A stretch of DNA of 64,000 bases from Lacisediminihabitans profunda. GTDB lineage: Bacteria > Actinomycetota > Actinomycetes > Actinomycetales > Microbacteriaceae. Shown piece by piece: positions 25,762-37,033 of this stretch. The stretch covers positions 248,001 to 312,000 of the forward strand of contig NZ_VRMG01000005.1 of the NCBI RefSeq assembly GCF_008040105.1, read 5' to 3'. Under the pieces are notes generated by a model. It was not told the origin of the DNA and did not search any database. It was given only the letters and a program-made list of their open reading frames with translations. The translations under genes were made by a program, and so were the position numbers. The number at the start of each line of letters is the position of its first letter. Positions within the stretch are counted from its first letter, which is position 1.

Positions 25762-26517
25762 TTACTGCGCCACGTACCCGCCATCCACCAGGTGATAGCT
25801 GCCCGAAATGAACGAGGCAGCATCAGAGGCCAGGAAGCAGACGAGCGCCGAGACCTCCTCCGGGGTGCCCAGGCGACCGAGCGCGTGCTTGGCGGCCAGG
25901 AACTGCTGCGTGGCGGCATCCAGGCTCGAGTCCACGAGGGGAGTGTGGATGAACCCCGGACCCACCGCGTTGGTGCGCACCTTCTTGCCGCCGTACTCGA
26001 GGGCCGCGTTCTGGGTGAGTCCCAGCAGACCGTGCTTGGCGGTGACGTAGGCGGAGGAGGAGGCGAAGCCCACGGCGCCGAGAATCGAGGCCATGTTGAT
26101 GATGGATCCGCCACCGTTCTCCGCCATGGAGGGCAACTGCTCCTTGAGGCCGTAGAAGACGGCGTTGAGGTTGACCTCGATCACTCGGCGCCAGCTCTCG
26201 AGCGAATAGTCGCCGATCAGGGCCTGCTCCCCGCCGATGCCCGCGTTGTTGACCGCGATGCGGAGGGGCGCGAGCGCGTTCGCGTCCGCCACGCAGGCAA
26301 CAGCGAAGTCGGGGTCGCTCACATCGCCCACGATCTTCTCGGCGGTTCCACCGGCCGCACGAATCTCGTCGACGACGGCCTGGGCCGGTTCACTATTCAT
26401 CTCCGCCACGATCACGGATGCGCCGTTCGCGGCGAGTTCGAGGGCTATCGCGCGTCCGATGCCGGAGCCCGCCCCGGTCACGATCGCCGAGCGGTGTGCC
26501 ACGTCGTAGGTTGCCAT
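25762..26517 (-). CDS. Short-chain dehydrogenase/reductase
   Basis: A 251-residue classical SDR. The NAD(P) motif is VTGAGSGIGRAIALEL, the NAG motif NNAGIGG, and the catalytic triad lies in SSAYVTAKHG (Y-x3-K) with serine in NMASILGAVG about 13 residues earlier. The last residues SGSYHLVDGGYVAQ are the normal SDR end. The ATG at 26517 has GGGAG upstream on the minus strand; the longer frame upstream overlaps the divergent transporter. Substrate unknown; cyclic alcohols or 3-hydroxy acids are typical of this group. Confidence 0.9.
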   Translation of the reverse strand: MATYDVAHRSAIVTGAGSGIGRAIALELAANGASVIVAEMNSEPAQAVVDEIRAAGGTAEKIVGDVSDPDFAVACVADANALAPLRIAVNNAGIGGEQALIGDYSLESWRRVIEVNLNAVFYGLKEQLPSMAENGGGSIINMASILGAVGFASSSAYVTAKHGLLGLTQNAALEYGGKKVRTNAVGPGFIHTPLVDSSLDAATQQFLAAKHALGRLGTPEEVSALVCFLASDAASFISGSYHLVDGGYVAQ

Positions 26518-26656
26518 CTGATGCTCCCGTTCTGGTTGTTGGGTCTCCAGCCTGTCCCCGGCGAGCCGGCGCCGATTGAGTCTTTTGGCCCTGTCTTGGC
26601 AGGCCGCTGCTCGGGAGGCGCGGGAATGGATCCCGGCCCCCGAGACTTTGACGTGG

Positions 26657-26682
26657 GGTACCGCAATGATGTTGGTACCGCA
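26657..26682. promoter_or_regulatory. Direct repeat GGTACCGCA, possible operator
   Basis: Two exact 9-mers (26657-26665 and 26674-26682), starts 17 bases apart and each containing the palindrome GGTACC, sit between a TTGACG (26648-26653) and the MFS exporter start. A repressor site for the exporter or the divergent SDR is possible. Confidence 0.3.
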
Positions 26683-26704
26683 CCGACCAGCAAAGGGGCA
26701 ACGA

Positions 26705-28138
26705 GTGAGCTCGACCGTCACACGCGCCGACATCGGCTTCCGTTCCGAACGGGGACCGATCCTCATCGCCCTCATGGTCACGACCGGCCTCGTCGCCATC
26801 GACTCGACAATCCTCGCGACCGCGGTCCCCTCGATCGTCAAGGATCTCGGCGGCTTCTCCGAGTTCCCCTGGCTGTTCTCCATCTACCTCCTCGCGCAGG
26901 CCGTGTCGGTGCCCGTCTACGCCAAGCTGTCGGATGTCGTGGGACGCAAGCCCATCATCTTCATCGGCATAGGCCTCTTTCTTGTCGGCTCGATCCTGTG
27001 CGGCTTCGCGTGGAGCATGCCCGCCCTCATCGCGTTCCGCGCAGTGCAGGGACTCGGAGCCGGCGCTGTGCAGCCGATGGCGATCACGATCGCGGGCGAC
27101 ATCTACACGGTGGCCGAACGCGCGAAGACGCAGGCCTACCTCGCCAGCGTGTGGGCCGTCTCCTCGGTGGTGGGTCCGACCCTCGGCGGCGTTTTCTCGC
27201 AGTACCTGACCTGGCGCTGGATCTTCTTCGTGAACGTGCCCCTGTGCATCCTGGCGGTGTGGCTGCTGCTCAGGTCGTTCCACGAGAAGATCGAGCACCG
27301 CGCGCACAAGGTCGACTACCTCGGCGCGACCCTGCTCACGGTATCGCTGAGCCTCCTGATTCTCGGCGTACTCGAGGGCGGACGGGCCTGGGCCTGGAAC
27401 TCGCCCCAGAGCATCGGCGCCTTCGTGGCGGGCGGCCTGCTGCTCGTGGCGTTCGTCTTCGCCGAGAAGCGCGCAGCGGAGCCGGTACTGCCGCTCTGGG
27501 TGTTCTCCCGCCGCCTACTGCTCACGACGGCGCTCGTCTCGGTGGGCGTCGGCGCGATCCTCATCGGTCTCACCTCCTACGTGCCCACCTATCTGGAACT
27601 CGCCCTCGGCACGACACCGATCGTCGCCGGCCTCGCCCTGGCGTCCCTCACCATCGGCTGGCCGATCTCGGCGGCGCAGTCCGGACGCCTCTACCTGCGG
27701 ATCGGGTTCCGCAGCACCGTGCTCATCGGGATGACGCTGGTCGTGGCCGGCGCCGCCGTGCTCGCGGCGTCCTCCCGCACCCCGATGCTCGCCGTGGTCG
27801 CCGGCAGCTGCTTCGTCATCGGTCTGGGGCTCGGCCTCGTCGCCTCACCGAGCCTCATCGCCGCCCAGGCGAGTGTGCCGTGGAACGAACGTGGCGTCGT
27901 CACCGGCACCAACCTTTTCTCCCGCTCGATCGGAAGTGCGGTGGGCGTGGCGATCTTCGGCGCGGTGGCGAACGCGATCTTCGCCGCCTCCGGAGGCAGC
28001 GAGAAGAACCCGGCGACCGTGATCGCCGCCTCGTCGAGCGTGTTCATCTCGGTGGGGGTCGTCACCCTCGCGACCGTCGTCGCCGCCCTCACCATGCCGC
28101 GCAAGACGGTCGAGCTGGCGGAGCCGCAGCAACCCTAG
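26705..28138 (+). CDS. MFS multidrug exporter (DHA2/EmrB-like)
   Basis: A 477-residue major facilitator. Motif A appears after the second segment as YAKLSDVVGRKPIIF, and the antiporter motif C region as AVSSVVGPTLGGVF. About 14 hydrophobic segments can be counted, which with the length points to the 14-helix DHA2 drug/proton antiporters. The GTG at 26705 follows an AAAGGGG site; ATGs at 26666 and 26669 are alternatives that would lengthen the N-terminus. Divergent from an SDR and convergent, with a 4-base overlap, with a CPBP protease. Substrate unknown. Confidence 0.88.
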   Translation: MSSTVTRADIGFRSERGPILIALMVTTGLVAIDSTILATAVPSIVKDLGGFSEFPWLFSIYLLAQAVSVPVYAKLSDVVGRKPIIFIGIGLFLVGSILCGFAWSMPALIAFRAVQGLGAGAVQPMAITIAGDIYTVAERAKTQAYLASVWAVSSVVGPTLGGVFSQYLTWRWIFFVNVPLCILAVWLLLRSFHEKIEHRAHKVDYLGATLLTVSLSLLILGVLEGGRAWAWNSPQSIGAFVAGGLLLVAFVFAEKRAAEPVLPLWVFSRRLLLTTALVSVGVGAILIGLTSYVPTYLELALGTTPIVAGLALASLTIGWPISAAQSGRLYLRIGFRSTVLIGMTLVVAGAAVLAASSRTPMLAVVAGSCFVIGLGLGLVASPSLIAAQASVPWNERGVVTGTNLFSRSIGSAVGVAIFGAVANAIFAASGGSEKNPATVIAASSSVFISVGVVTLATVVAALTMPRKTVELAEPQQP

Positions 28139-28902
28139 TCGCGAGTGTGCACCCGGTAGACGAGCACGGGAATGAGCGCGAGCGACCGCAGGTCGATGAG
28201 GGCATGCGCCACGATGGCGGCGAGAATGCTGCCGGTGGCCAGGTAGAGCACCATGAGCGCACCGCCGATCACGATGGACCCGACGATGCCCGCCACACCC
28301 TGGTACACGTGCAGGGCGCCGAAGAGCAGGATGCTGCCGACCACGGCGACCACGGCGTTGCCGAACACCCCGAAGATGAGGGCCGGCATGGCGAGTCGAA
28401 AGAGCAGCTCCTCCACGACGCCGGCGTTGATCGACAGGGCGATGCCGTAGCGCAGCTCCTTGCGATCGCGGGGCAGCAGGGCACTGATATCGCCGATAGC
28501 GGGCACATCCACGGTCTTGCGCGCCAGGTAGACGGCAAGGACGGTTCCGCCCACAAGCGCCACCGCGAGGCCGATGGCGAGGCCGGGCACCAGCCCGTTC
28601 GACCTCTCGACGACACCCGAGAACCACACGGACACCGGCCACCGCCGCACCTCGGCGAGGAGCCTCGGCGGGTACTGCCAGACGAGGGCGAGAATCACGA
28701 TCGAGGCTCCGCCGAACATCACGAGCGAGTCGATGAGCCACTTGCGGAACATCCGCCGACGGCTCTGGGAACTCCGATAGCGCTTGAAGCGAGAGTATTC
28801 CCGGCGATCCTTGCGCACGGCCCGAACGATGAGAAGCGCGAGCACCGCCCAGAGCACGCCCCCGAGGATCAGCGAACTGGTCGGGGAATCGGGGGAGAGC
28901 AC
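28135..28902 (-). CDS. CPBP family intramembrane glutamic endopeptidase
   Basis: A 255-residue integral membrane protein of the CAAX-protease/bacteriocin-processing (CPBP, Abi) family. The catalytic motifs are GVVEELLFRLAMP (EE-x3-R) and the later ALHVYQG and AHALIDLRS histidines. A charged stretch rich in R and K follows the first membrane segment. GTG 28902 with a GGGAG site is chosen; the frame runs on far upstream without homology. Role in this organism unknown; relatives process prenylated or secreted peptides or confer bacteriocin immunity. Confidence 0.85.
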   Translation of the reverse strand: MLSPDSPTSSLILGGVLWAVLALLIVRAVRKDRREYSRFKRYRSSQSRRRMFRKWLIDSLVMFGGASIVILALVWQYPPRLLAEVRRWPVSVWFSGVVERSNGLVPGLAIGLAVALVGGTVLAVYLARKTVDVPAIGDISALLPRDRKELRYGIALSINAGVVEELLFRLAMPALIFGVFGNAVVAVVGSILLFGALHVYQGVAGIVGSIVIGGALMVLYLATGSILAAIVAHALIDLRSLALIPVLVYRVHTRD

Positions 28903-28977
28903 GCCCCATTGTCTCCCGGGCGGCCCATCGCCTCCCGGGCGGGTTCGGAGCCCGCCCGCTGGTGCAGGATGGGAGGC

Positions 28978-29676
28978 ATGACCGATCTGCCGACCAGCCC
29001 GCCGCATCCGAAGCTCGACGAATTGATCGCGGTGCTCGCCAGGCTCCGCGCGCCGGGCGGATGCGCCTGGGACGCCGAACAGACCCACGAGTCCCTCGTG
29101 CAGTATCTCATCGAGGAGACCTACGAGCTCGTCGACGCGATCGAGGGCGGCAGCCGCGAGGAACTCATCGAGGAACTCGGCGACGTTCTCTACCAGGTGA
29201 TCTTCCACTCCGACATCGCCTCGGCGAGCGAAGGCGAACGGTTCGACATCGACGACGTGGCCGCGCACATGACCGCGAAGATGATCGGGCGCCACCCGCA
29301 TGTGTTCGGCGACACGGTGGCGGAGACCGCCGAGGACGTGATCGCCGTCTGGGACGACGTGAAGGCGGTCGAGAAGTCCCACCGCACGAGCGTGCTCGAC
29401 GGCATCCCGCTCGGCATGCCGTCGCTCGCGCTCGCCGACAAGCTCATCGGCCGCGCCCAGAAGATCGGCGTGATCGAGGCCGACGCCCCCGCCGTGATCG
29501 GAGTGAGCGACGAGGGGGAGCTCGGCGGACTGCTGCTCGCAATCGTGGCCTCGGCGAAGGCGAACGGGTTGGATGCCGAACGCGCCTTGCGCGTGACCCT
29601 GCGCGGCCTGCAAGACGAGATCCGCGAGGCGGAGGCCGATCCCTTCGACGCGGGAATCATCGGCACGGCGGGCTGA
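28978..29676 (+). CDS. mazG: MazG family nucleoside triphosphate pyrophosphohydrolase
   Basis: A 232-residue all-alpha NTP pyrophosphatase. The MazG core is clear: RLRAPGGCAWDAEQTHESL, YLIEETYELVDAIEGG, EELIEELGDVLYQVIFH (EExxE-x(12)-ExxD metal site) and HPHVFGD. The C-terminal half is a degenerate second copy as in other bacterial MazG. The protein removes abnormal dNTPs or lowers (p)ppGpp. ATG 28978 is the first residue of homology; a very long frame upstream is coincidental. Just downstream of eno-region core genes in related genomes. Confidence 0.93.
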   Translation: MTDLPTSPPHPKLDELIAVLARLRAPGGCAWDAEQTHESLVQYLIEETYELVDAIEGGSREELIEELGDVLYQVIFHSDIASASEGERFDIDDVAAHMTAKMIGRHPHVFGDTVAETAEDVIAVWDDVKAVEKSHRTSVLDGIPLGMPSLALADKLIGRAQKIGVIEADAPAVIGVSDEGELGGLLLAIVASAKANGLDAERALRVTLRGLQDEIREAEADPFDAGIIGTAG

Positions 29677-29810
29677 GCCCCAGCGCCTCGGAGGACGAAG
29701 GGGCCTCGGAGGGCGGAGGGATGGTGCCCCCCTCAACCCGAATGAGAGGGGCACCCAGCCCGGGAACCGTTTTCGCTGGGAATTCCGCAGTGAAATGGTT
29801 GCACCGGACT

Positions 29811-29842
29811 CAGGTCCGTGGATTACCCGATCCACAGACCTG
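29811..29842. repeat. Hairpin in mazG-tetR intergenic region
   Basis: Inverted repeat with arms 29811-29823 and 29830-29842 (12 of 13 match, 6-base loop) lies about 135 bases after mazG. No T-run follows. The rest of 29677-29991 (about 315 bases) holds short GGAGG-type repeats at 29690-29720 and the promoter of the next gene; no gene was recognised. Confidence 0.5.
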
Positions 29843-29979
29843 GACATAGTTCCGAGTCAACCTCGACCAGAACGTGAGTGTCGGCCGCGCGGTTCAGCAC
29901 CGGATAGGTATCGACGATGTGACTTCGCGTGCGCCAAAAGCGAGTGTAGCCGCCTCCACCGCAATAGACAAACGTGCGT

Positions 29980-29985
29980 TATGTT
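29980..29985 (+). promoter_or_regulatory. -10 element (TATGTT) for leaderless TetR gene
   Basis: TATGTT, six bases, then GTG 29992, the start codon of the regulator gene. Confidence 0.55.
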
Positions 29986-29991
29986 AATCGC

Positions 29992-30627
29992 GTGGCGCGC
30001 AAACCCGACCCGGAACGCAAGCCCGCCCTGCTTGCCCAGATCGTGGATTTTCTGCTCGACAAGCCGCTCTCCGCGCTCACCTTCCGCACCCTCGCGAGCG
30101 GGCTCGGGGTGAGCACGTACACGCTCGTCTATCACTTCGGTACGCGTGCGGACCTCGTGCGGGAGATCGTCCTCTCCGTCTCCGAACGCCAGGATCTGGT
30201 GGTGGCGGCGGTCCAGGGGGAGTCGGGCGATCTCGAGGAACACCTCGCCAACCTCCGTCGGTCCTGGGAGCTCTCGCTCACCGAGCGAAGCCAGCAGCTG
30301 CGACGCCTCGAGTTCGAGGCCGCAACCAGCGAATCCCGCCAGCACGGACTCGGCCAGATCACCCGCGGACTCTTCGACCGCTGGTTCTCCACCGGGGTGG
30401 AAGCGCTCGTGCGAATGGGCATCCACGAGGAGGAGGCGACCCTCGAGGCGCGAACCATGGTGGATACCATCTACGGACTGCACTACGACCTCATGGTCAC
30501 GAAAGATCCCGAGCGGGTGTCTGCCGTGTTCGCGCGAGTGCTGCGCGGCTATGAGGCGCGGATCGCGAGGCTCGCCGCCGAGGGTGCCGGCGAGCTCGCC
30601 GCCGAGGGCGCCGGGCCGGCCGAGTAG
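29992..30627 (+). CDS. TetR/AcrR family transcriptional regulator
   Basis: A 211-residue regulator. The N-terminal helix-turn-helix is ALTFRTLASGLGVSTYTLVYHFGTRADLVREI, typical of TetR proteins. The C-terminal ligand domain has no recognisable ligand signature, and the tail contains AEGAG repeats. GTG 29992 fits the leaderless -10; the open frame begins slightly upstream. The target is not obvious: the nearest exporter (26705) is separated by two genes, and hisS follows after 52 bases. Confidence 0.88.
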   Translation: MARKPDPERKPALLAQIVDFLLDKPLSALTFRTLASGLGVSTYTLVYHFGTRADLVREIVLSVSERQDLVVAAVQGESGDLEEHLANLRRSWELSLTERSQQLRRLEFEAATSESRQHGLGQITRGLFDRWFSTGVEALVRMGIHEEEATLEARTMVDTIYGLHYDLMVTKDPERVSAVFARVLRGYEARIARLAAEGAGELAAEGAGPAE

Positions 30628-30679
30628 CCGCTCCCCGACGCTGCCCGACCCGGGGCGGCTCCCGTGAAACAATCGACAC

Positions 30680-33329
<2,650 letters not shown>

Positions 33330-33369
33330 AACGGCGGGAGGCCTGAACGGGTTTCCCCGCGGGCACCTT

Positions 33370-33375
33370 TAGGCT
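33370..33375 (+). promoter_or_regulatory. -10 element (TAGGCT) before the DivIC-like gene
   Basis: TAGGCT followed by seven bases and ATG 33383; no ribosome site is present, fitting a leaderless transcript. Confidence 0.5.
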
Positions 33376-33382
33376 CGACAGT

Positions 33383-33901
33383 ATGACGAAGCAGGCTCGA
33401 GGCACGCGCGTGCCCACCACGCGCGTGCCCGTGAGCATGCCGGAGGAGAACGCCTCCGGGCAGTGGCTCCGCAGCATCCGTCTGTCCGGTTTCGCCATCA
33501 CCGCGCTCAGCCTGATCGTGCTCTTCGTGGTCGTGCTGGCCCCGTCGCTGCGCATCTTCATCGACCAGCGCCAGCAGATCGCGGCCCTCGAGGCGCAGAA
33601 CGCGGCGGCGAAGGCCGCGGTCGGCACCCTCAAGGAGCAGAAGGCGCGCTGGGACGACCCCACCTACGTGGAGTCCCTCGCCAGGCAGCGCCTCAACTAC
33701 GTGATCCCCGGCGAGTTCAGCTACCTCGTGATCGACGACGGCAAGACGGCCACCGCGCAGAGCGGGCAGCCGATCAGCGACAAGATCCAGACCACCCAGG
33801 TGGACTGGCTCGGCTCGCTGCTGTCGTCGGTCTTCACGGCCGGACTGACGGATGCCCCGGCGAACAAGATCGTCGCACCGGTGATCACCGGCAGCCAGTA
33901 G
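33383..33901 (+). CDS. Septum formation initiator protein (DivIC/FtsB-like)
   Basis: A 172-residue single-pass division protein. A cytoplasmic N-terminus of about 30 residues is followed by one membrane helix (FAITALSLIVLFVVVLAPSL, about 35-55), a short coiled coil (QQIAALEAQNAAAKAAVGTL) and the family motif DPTYVESLARQRLNYVIPGE. It should act in the FtsQLB-type divisome complex on the outside of the membrane. Location directly after eno and before DUF501 is the standard actinobacterial order. Confidence 0.92.
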   Translation: MTKQARGTRVPTTRVPVSMPEENASGQWLRSIRLSGFAITALSLIVLFVVVLAPSLRIFIDQRQQIAALEAQNAAAKAAVGTLKEQKARWDDPTYVESLARQRLNYVIPGEFSYLVIDDGKTATAQSGQPISDKIQTTQVDWLGSLLSSVFTAGLTDAPANKIVAPVITGSQ

Positions 33902-33909
33902 AGAGCACC

Positions 33910-34416
33910 ATGACCACACCCCCCTTCGAGCCGCCGAGTGCCGCCGACATCGACACCGTGTCGCGCCAGCTCGGCCGCCCGGCCCGAAACGTGATCGGGA
34001 TCGCCGCGCGCTGCGTCTGCGGTGCGCCCACCGTGGTCGCGACGAAGCCCCGCCTCGACGACGGCACCCCGTTCCCCACGCTCTATTACCTGAGCCACCC
34101 CGCGGCGACCGCGGCGATCTCCACCCTCGAGGCGAACGGCGTGATGACCGAGCTCGCAGCGCTCCTCGCCGACGAGACCGTCGCCGCCGGGTACCTCGCC
34201 GCACACGAGGCCTATCTCAACGACCGCAACGGCATCGAGTTCGTCGCCGAGATCGACGGAATCTCCGCCGGCGGAATGCCGGAGCGGGTGAAGTGCCTGC
34301 ACGCCCTCGTCGGGCACTCCCTCGCCGCCGGCCCGGGAGTCAACCCGATCGGGGATCTCGCGCTCGAGCGGGCGGACTGGTCGCCGACGGTGTGCGAGTG
34401 CGTACCGGAGCAGTGA
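33910..34416 (+). CDS. DUF501 domain-containing protein
   Basis: A 168-residue conserved actinobacterial protein. DUF501 signatures are VSRQLGRPARNVIGIAARC followed by CGAPTVVATKPRL, TPFPTLYYLSHP and AEIDGISAGGMPERVKCLH. Cysteines at CVC and CEC (near the end) may bind metal. It starts 8 bases after the DivIC-like gene and overlaps the subtilase gene by 4 bases, so the three are likely cotranscribed. Function unknown. Confidence 0.9.
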   Translation: MTTPPFEPPSAADIDTVSRQLGRPARNVIGIAARCVCGAPTVVATKPRLDDGTPFPTLYYLSHPAATAAISTLEANGVMTELAALLADETVAAGYLAAHEAYLNDRNGIEFVAEIDGISAGGMPERVKCLHALVGHSLAAGPGVNPIGDLALERADWSPTVCECVPEQ

Positions 34417-35654
34417 GGCCGGTCCGCGCGGCCGTCCGAGCCGTGGTCGCCACCACCCTGCTCGCGCTGGCGGCCTCCGTGCTCCCGGCCGGCACGGCAT
34501 CCGCCGACTCCATCCGGGACCGGGAATACTGGCTCTCCAGCTACGGCATCACCGCCGCCTGGTCGACCACCAAGGGCGCTGGCGTCACCGTGGCGGTCAT
34601 CGACACCGGGGTCGACGGCAGCCACCAGGACCTCACGGGCACCGTCGTCGGCGGCACGGATGTCTCGGGCGTCGGCTCGCCGGACGGCCAGAGGCCGATC
34701 GGCGAGGATCCGCAACACGGCACCATGGTCGCCTCGCTGCTCGCCGGACACGGACACGGCGTGGACGCCGGGGTCATCGGGGTCGCGCCCGAGGCGAAGA
34801 TCCTGGCCGTGTCGGTCGGATTCGGGGTGGGCTCGACGGACTCCGACGACCAGATCGCGAAGGCCGTGCGCTGGTCGGTCGACCACGGCGCTTCCATCAT
34901 CAACATGTCGCTCACCCGCAACACCCTCGACTGGCCCACCAGCTGGGACGACGCCTTCCTCTACGCGATGAAGCACGACGTGATCGTGGTCGCCGCCGCC
35001 GGCAACCGGGGGAGCGGCACCACCGAGGTGGGCGCCCCGGCGACGATGCCCGGGGTGGTCGTGGTGGCGGGCGTCGACCGCAACGGCAAGGCGAGCTTCG
35101 ACGCGTCATCGCAGGGGATCACCCTCACGGTGTCCGCACCGAGCGAGGACCTCGTCGGCGCCGGCCCCGGCGGCGGCTACTTCTCGTGGGCGGGAACGAG
35201 CGGGGCGACACCGCTCGTGTCCGGACTGCTCGCCCTCATCCGGGCGTCACATCCGGGGCTCGACGCCGGTAACGTGATCAACCGGCTCACGGCGACCGCG
35301 ACGAAGGCCGGTGACTCGATCGTCTACGGCAGCGGGCTCATCAACGCGCAGGCCGCCGTGACCGCGACCGTGCCGGCGGTGAAGGCCGATCCGGCCAGAG
35401 ACCTCGCGGAATGGATTCGACTCAATCGGCGGGCGGCGGCGACCGCGACCCCGGTACCGACCCCCACGTCGAGCCCGTCATCCACCCCGACTCCCGTCGT
35501 GTCGGCCCAGAGTCCGTTTGGCAAAGTCTTGCCATCGGTTGCCGCGCTGAGGGACCTCGGCGTGCCCCTCCTGGTGTACGGAATCTTCGCGTTCCTGCTC
35601 GTTATAGTGGTTCGCGGGGCCCGGCGCGAGTTCGAGCGAAACCGACGCAAGTAG
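34413..35654 (+). CDS. S8 family serine peptidase (mycosin-like subtilase)
   Basis: A 413-residue secreted protease with a C-terminal anchor. GTG 34413 overlaps the DUF501 stop and starts a clean signal peptide ending near GTASA/DSI. Catalytic residues are in AVIDTGVDGSHQDL (Asp), DPQHGTMVASLLAGHG (His) and WAGTSGATPLVSGLLA (Ser), with the oxyanion Asn in VVAAAGNRGSG. A Pro/Thr/Ser-rich linker precedes the single helix LLVYGIFAFLLVIVV and a basic tail. The layout matches type VII-associated mycosins, but no ESX secretion genes are in the window. Confidence 0.92.
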   Translation: MRPVRAAVRAVVATTLLALAASVLPAGTASADSIRDREYWLSSYGITAAWSTTKGAGVTVAVIDTGVDGSHQDLTGTVVGGTDVSGVGSPDGQRPIGEDPQHGTMVASLLAGHGHGVDAGVIGVAPEAKILAVSVGFGVGSTDSDDQIAKAVRWSVDHGASIINMSLTRNTLDWPTSWDDAFLYAMKHDVIVVAAAGNRGSGTTEVGAPATMPGVVVVAGVDRNGKASFDASSQGITLTVSAPSEDLVGAGPGGGYFSWAGTSGATPLVSGLLALIRASHPGLDAGNVINRLTATATKAGDSIVYGSGLINAQAAVTATVPAVKADPARDLAEWIRLNRRAAATATPVPTPTSSPSSTPTPVVSAQSPFGKVLPSVAALRDLGVPLLVYGIFAFLLVIVVRGARREFERNRRK

Positions 35655-35660
35655 TAGATT
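35655..35660 (+). promoter_or_regulatory. -10 element (TAGATT) for leaderless ndh
   Basis: TAGATT starts directly after the subtilase stop codon and is followed by seven bases and GTG 35668. Confidence 0.5.
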
Positions 35661-35667
35661 GTAGGTC

Positions 35668-36996
35668 GTGCCCAAAATCTTGATCGTTGGCGGCGGATAC
35701 GCCGGTTTCTACACGGCCCTCAAACTCGAACGCGCTCTGCGCCCCGGCGAGGCGGAGGTCACCATGGTGGACCCCCTGCCGTACATGACCTACCAGCCCT
35801 TCCTCCCCGAGGTTGCCGCCGGTTCGATCGAGCCTCGCCACGCGGTGGTTTCGCACCGCCGGCACCTCGTCAAGACGAAGGTCGTCACGGCGAAGGTCAC
35901 CAACATCAGCCACGCCACCAAGACCGCGACGATCACTCCCGCCATCGGCGAGGCGTGGGACGTCGAGTACGACATCATCGTCGTGACCGCCGGTTCGGTG
36001 TCGCGCACCTTCCCGATCCCCGGTGTCGCCGACGAGGCGATCGGTCTCAAGAACATCGAGGAGGCCGTGGAGATCCGCGACCGCATCCTCGGCAACTTCG
36101 ACAAGGCGGCCAACCTCCCGGCCGGCCCCGAGCGCGACCGCCTGCTCACCTTCACGGTCGTCGGCGGAGGCTTCGCCGGCATCGAGGTCTTCGGCGAGAT
36201 GCGCAGCCTCGCCAGCTCGCTGCTGCGGTACTACCCCACCCTCACCTTCGATGACACGCACTTCCACCTCATCGAGGCCATGGGTCGCATCATGCCCGAG
36301 GTGTCGCTCAAGACCAGCCTCTGGGTGATCAAGAACCTCGCCCAGCGCGGCGCGGAGATCCACCTCGAGACGCAGCTCACTTCCGCCGTCGGCGGCAAGA
36401 TCGAGATGTCGAACGGGCAGACCTTCGAGACCGACCTCATCGTCTGGACCGCCGGAGTCATGGCCAACCCCGTGCTGCGCAACACCGACCTCCCCATCGA
36501 GGAACGCGGACGCCTGCGCGTCGCCGCCGACCTTCGCGTGATCAACGACGACGGCGTTGTTCCGGATGCCTGGGGCGCCGGCGACGTCTGTGCCGTCCCC
36601 GACCTCACCGGTGCCGGTGTCGGCGGATTCACCGTGCCGAACGCGCAGCACGCGGTTCGGCAGGGCAAGCAGCTTGCCAAGAACATCATCGGCCACCTCC
36701 GCGGCGACGAGCCCAGGGAGTACTACCACAAGGGCCTCGGCGCCGTCGCGGGCCTCGGCCTCGGCGTCGGCGCGTTCCAGTCCGGCCGCTTCGCCGTCAC
36801 CGGCCTGCTCGCCTGGTTCATGCACCGCGGCTACCACGGTCTCGCGGTTCCCATGTGGGAGCGCAAGATCCGCGTCTTCGGCAACTGGGTCCTCAACTTC
36901 TTCTTACGTCGCGACATCGTCTCGATCGAGGCGCGGGTCACTCCGCGTCACGCCTTCGAGGAGTTCGCATCACGGCCGAAGGTCCCCACGGCGTAG
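35668..36996 (+). CDS. ndh: Type II NADH dehydrogenase
   Basis: A 442-residue NAD(P)/FAD oxidoreductase passing electrons from NADH to quinone without proton pumping. The FAD motif ILIVGGGYAGFYTALKLE starts at residue 4, the NADH Rossmann motif TFTVVGGGFAGIEVFGEM lies near residue 165, and WGAGDVCAVPD plus VPNAQHAVRQGKQLAKNI complete the FAD site. A C-terminal amphipathic/hydrophobic stretch (GLLAWFMHRGYHG) should attach it to the membrane. Start GTG 35668 from the leaderless promoter. The tRNA gene follows. Confidence 0.93.
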   Translation: MPKILIVGGGYAGFYTALKLERALRPGEAEVTMVDPLPYMTYQPFLPEVAAGSIEPRHAVVSHRRHLVKTKVVTAKVTNISHATKTATITPAIGEAWDVEYDIIVVTAGSVSRTFPIPGVADEAIGLKNIEEAVEIRDRILGNFDKAANLPAGPERDRLLTFTVVGGGFAGIEVFGEMRSLASSLLRYYPTLTFDDTHFHLIEAMGRIMPEVSLKTSLWVIKNLAQRGAEIHLETQLTSAVGGKIEMSNGQTFETDLIVWTAGVMANPVLRNTDLPIEERGRLRVAADLRVINDDGVVPDAWGAGDVCAVPDLTGAGVGGFTVPNAQHAVRQGKQLAKNIIGHLRGDEPREYYHKGLGAVAGLGLGVGAFQSGRFAVTGLLAWFMHRGYHGLAVPMWERKIRVFGNWVLNFFLRRDIVSIEARVTPRHAFEEFASRPKVPTA

Positions 36997-37016
36997 GTTT
37001 TTCCCTGCCGGCGGCC

Positions 37017-37022
37017 TAGTCT
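37017..37022 (+). promoter_or_regulatory. -10 element (TAGTCT) of the tRNA gene
   Basis: TAGTCT ends 11 bases before the mature 5' end of the tRNA at 37034, the expected position for its promoter. Confidence 0.45.
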
Positions 37023-37033
37023 GGCGATGCTTC

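Noticed and set aside
25423-28977. Upstream extension of the MazG frame over several kilobases
   Set aside because: The translation is Arg/Pro-rich noise overlapping DUF222, SDR and MFS genes; MazG homology begins only at 28978.
34413-35654. Type VII secretion locus associated with the mycosin-like protease
   Set aside because: No EccB, EccC, EccD or WXG100 genes are nearby; the protease sits in the conserved eno-DivIC-DUF501 cluster.
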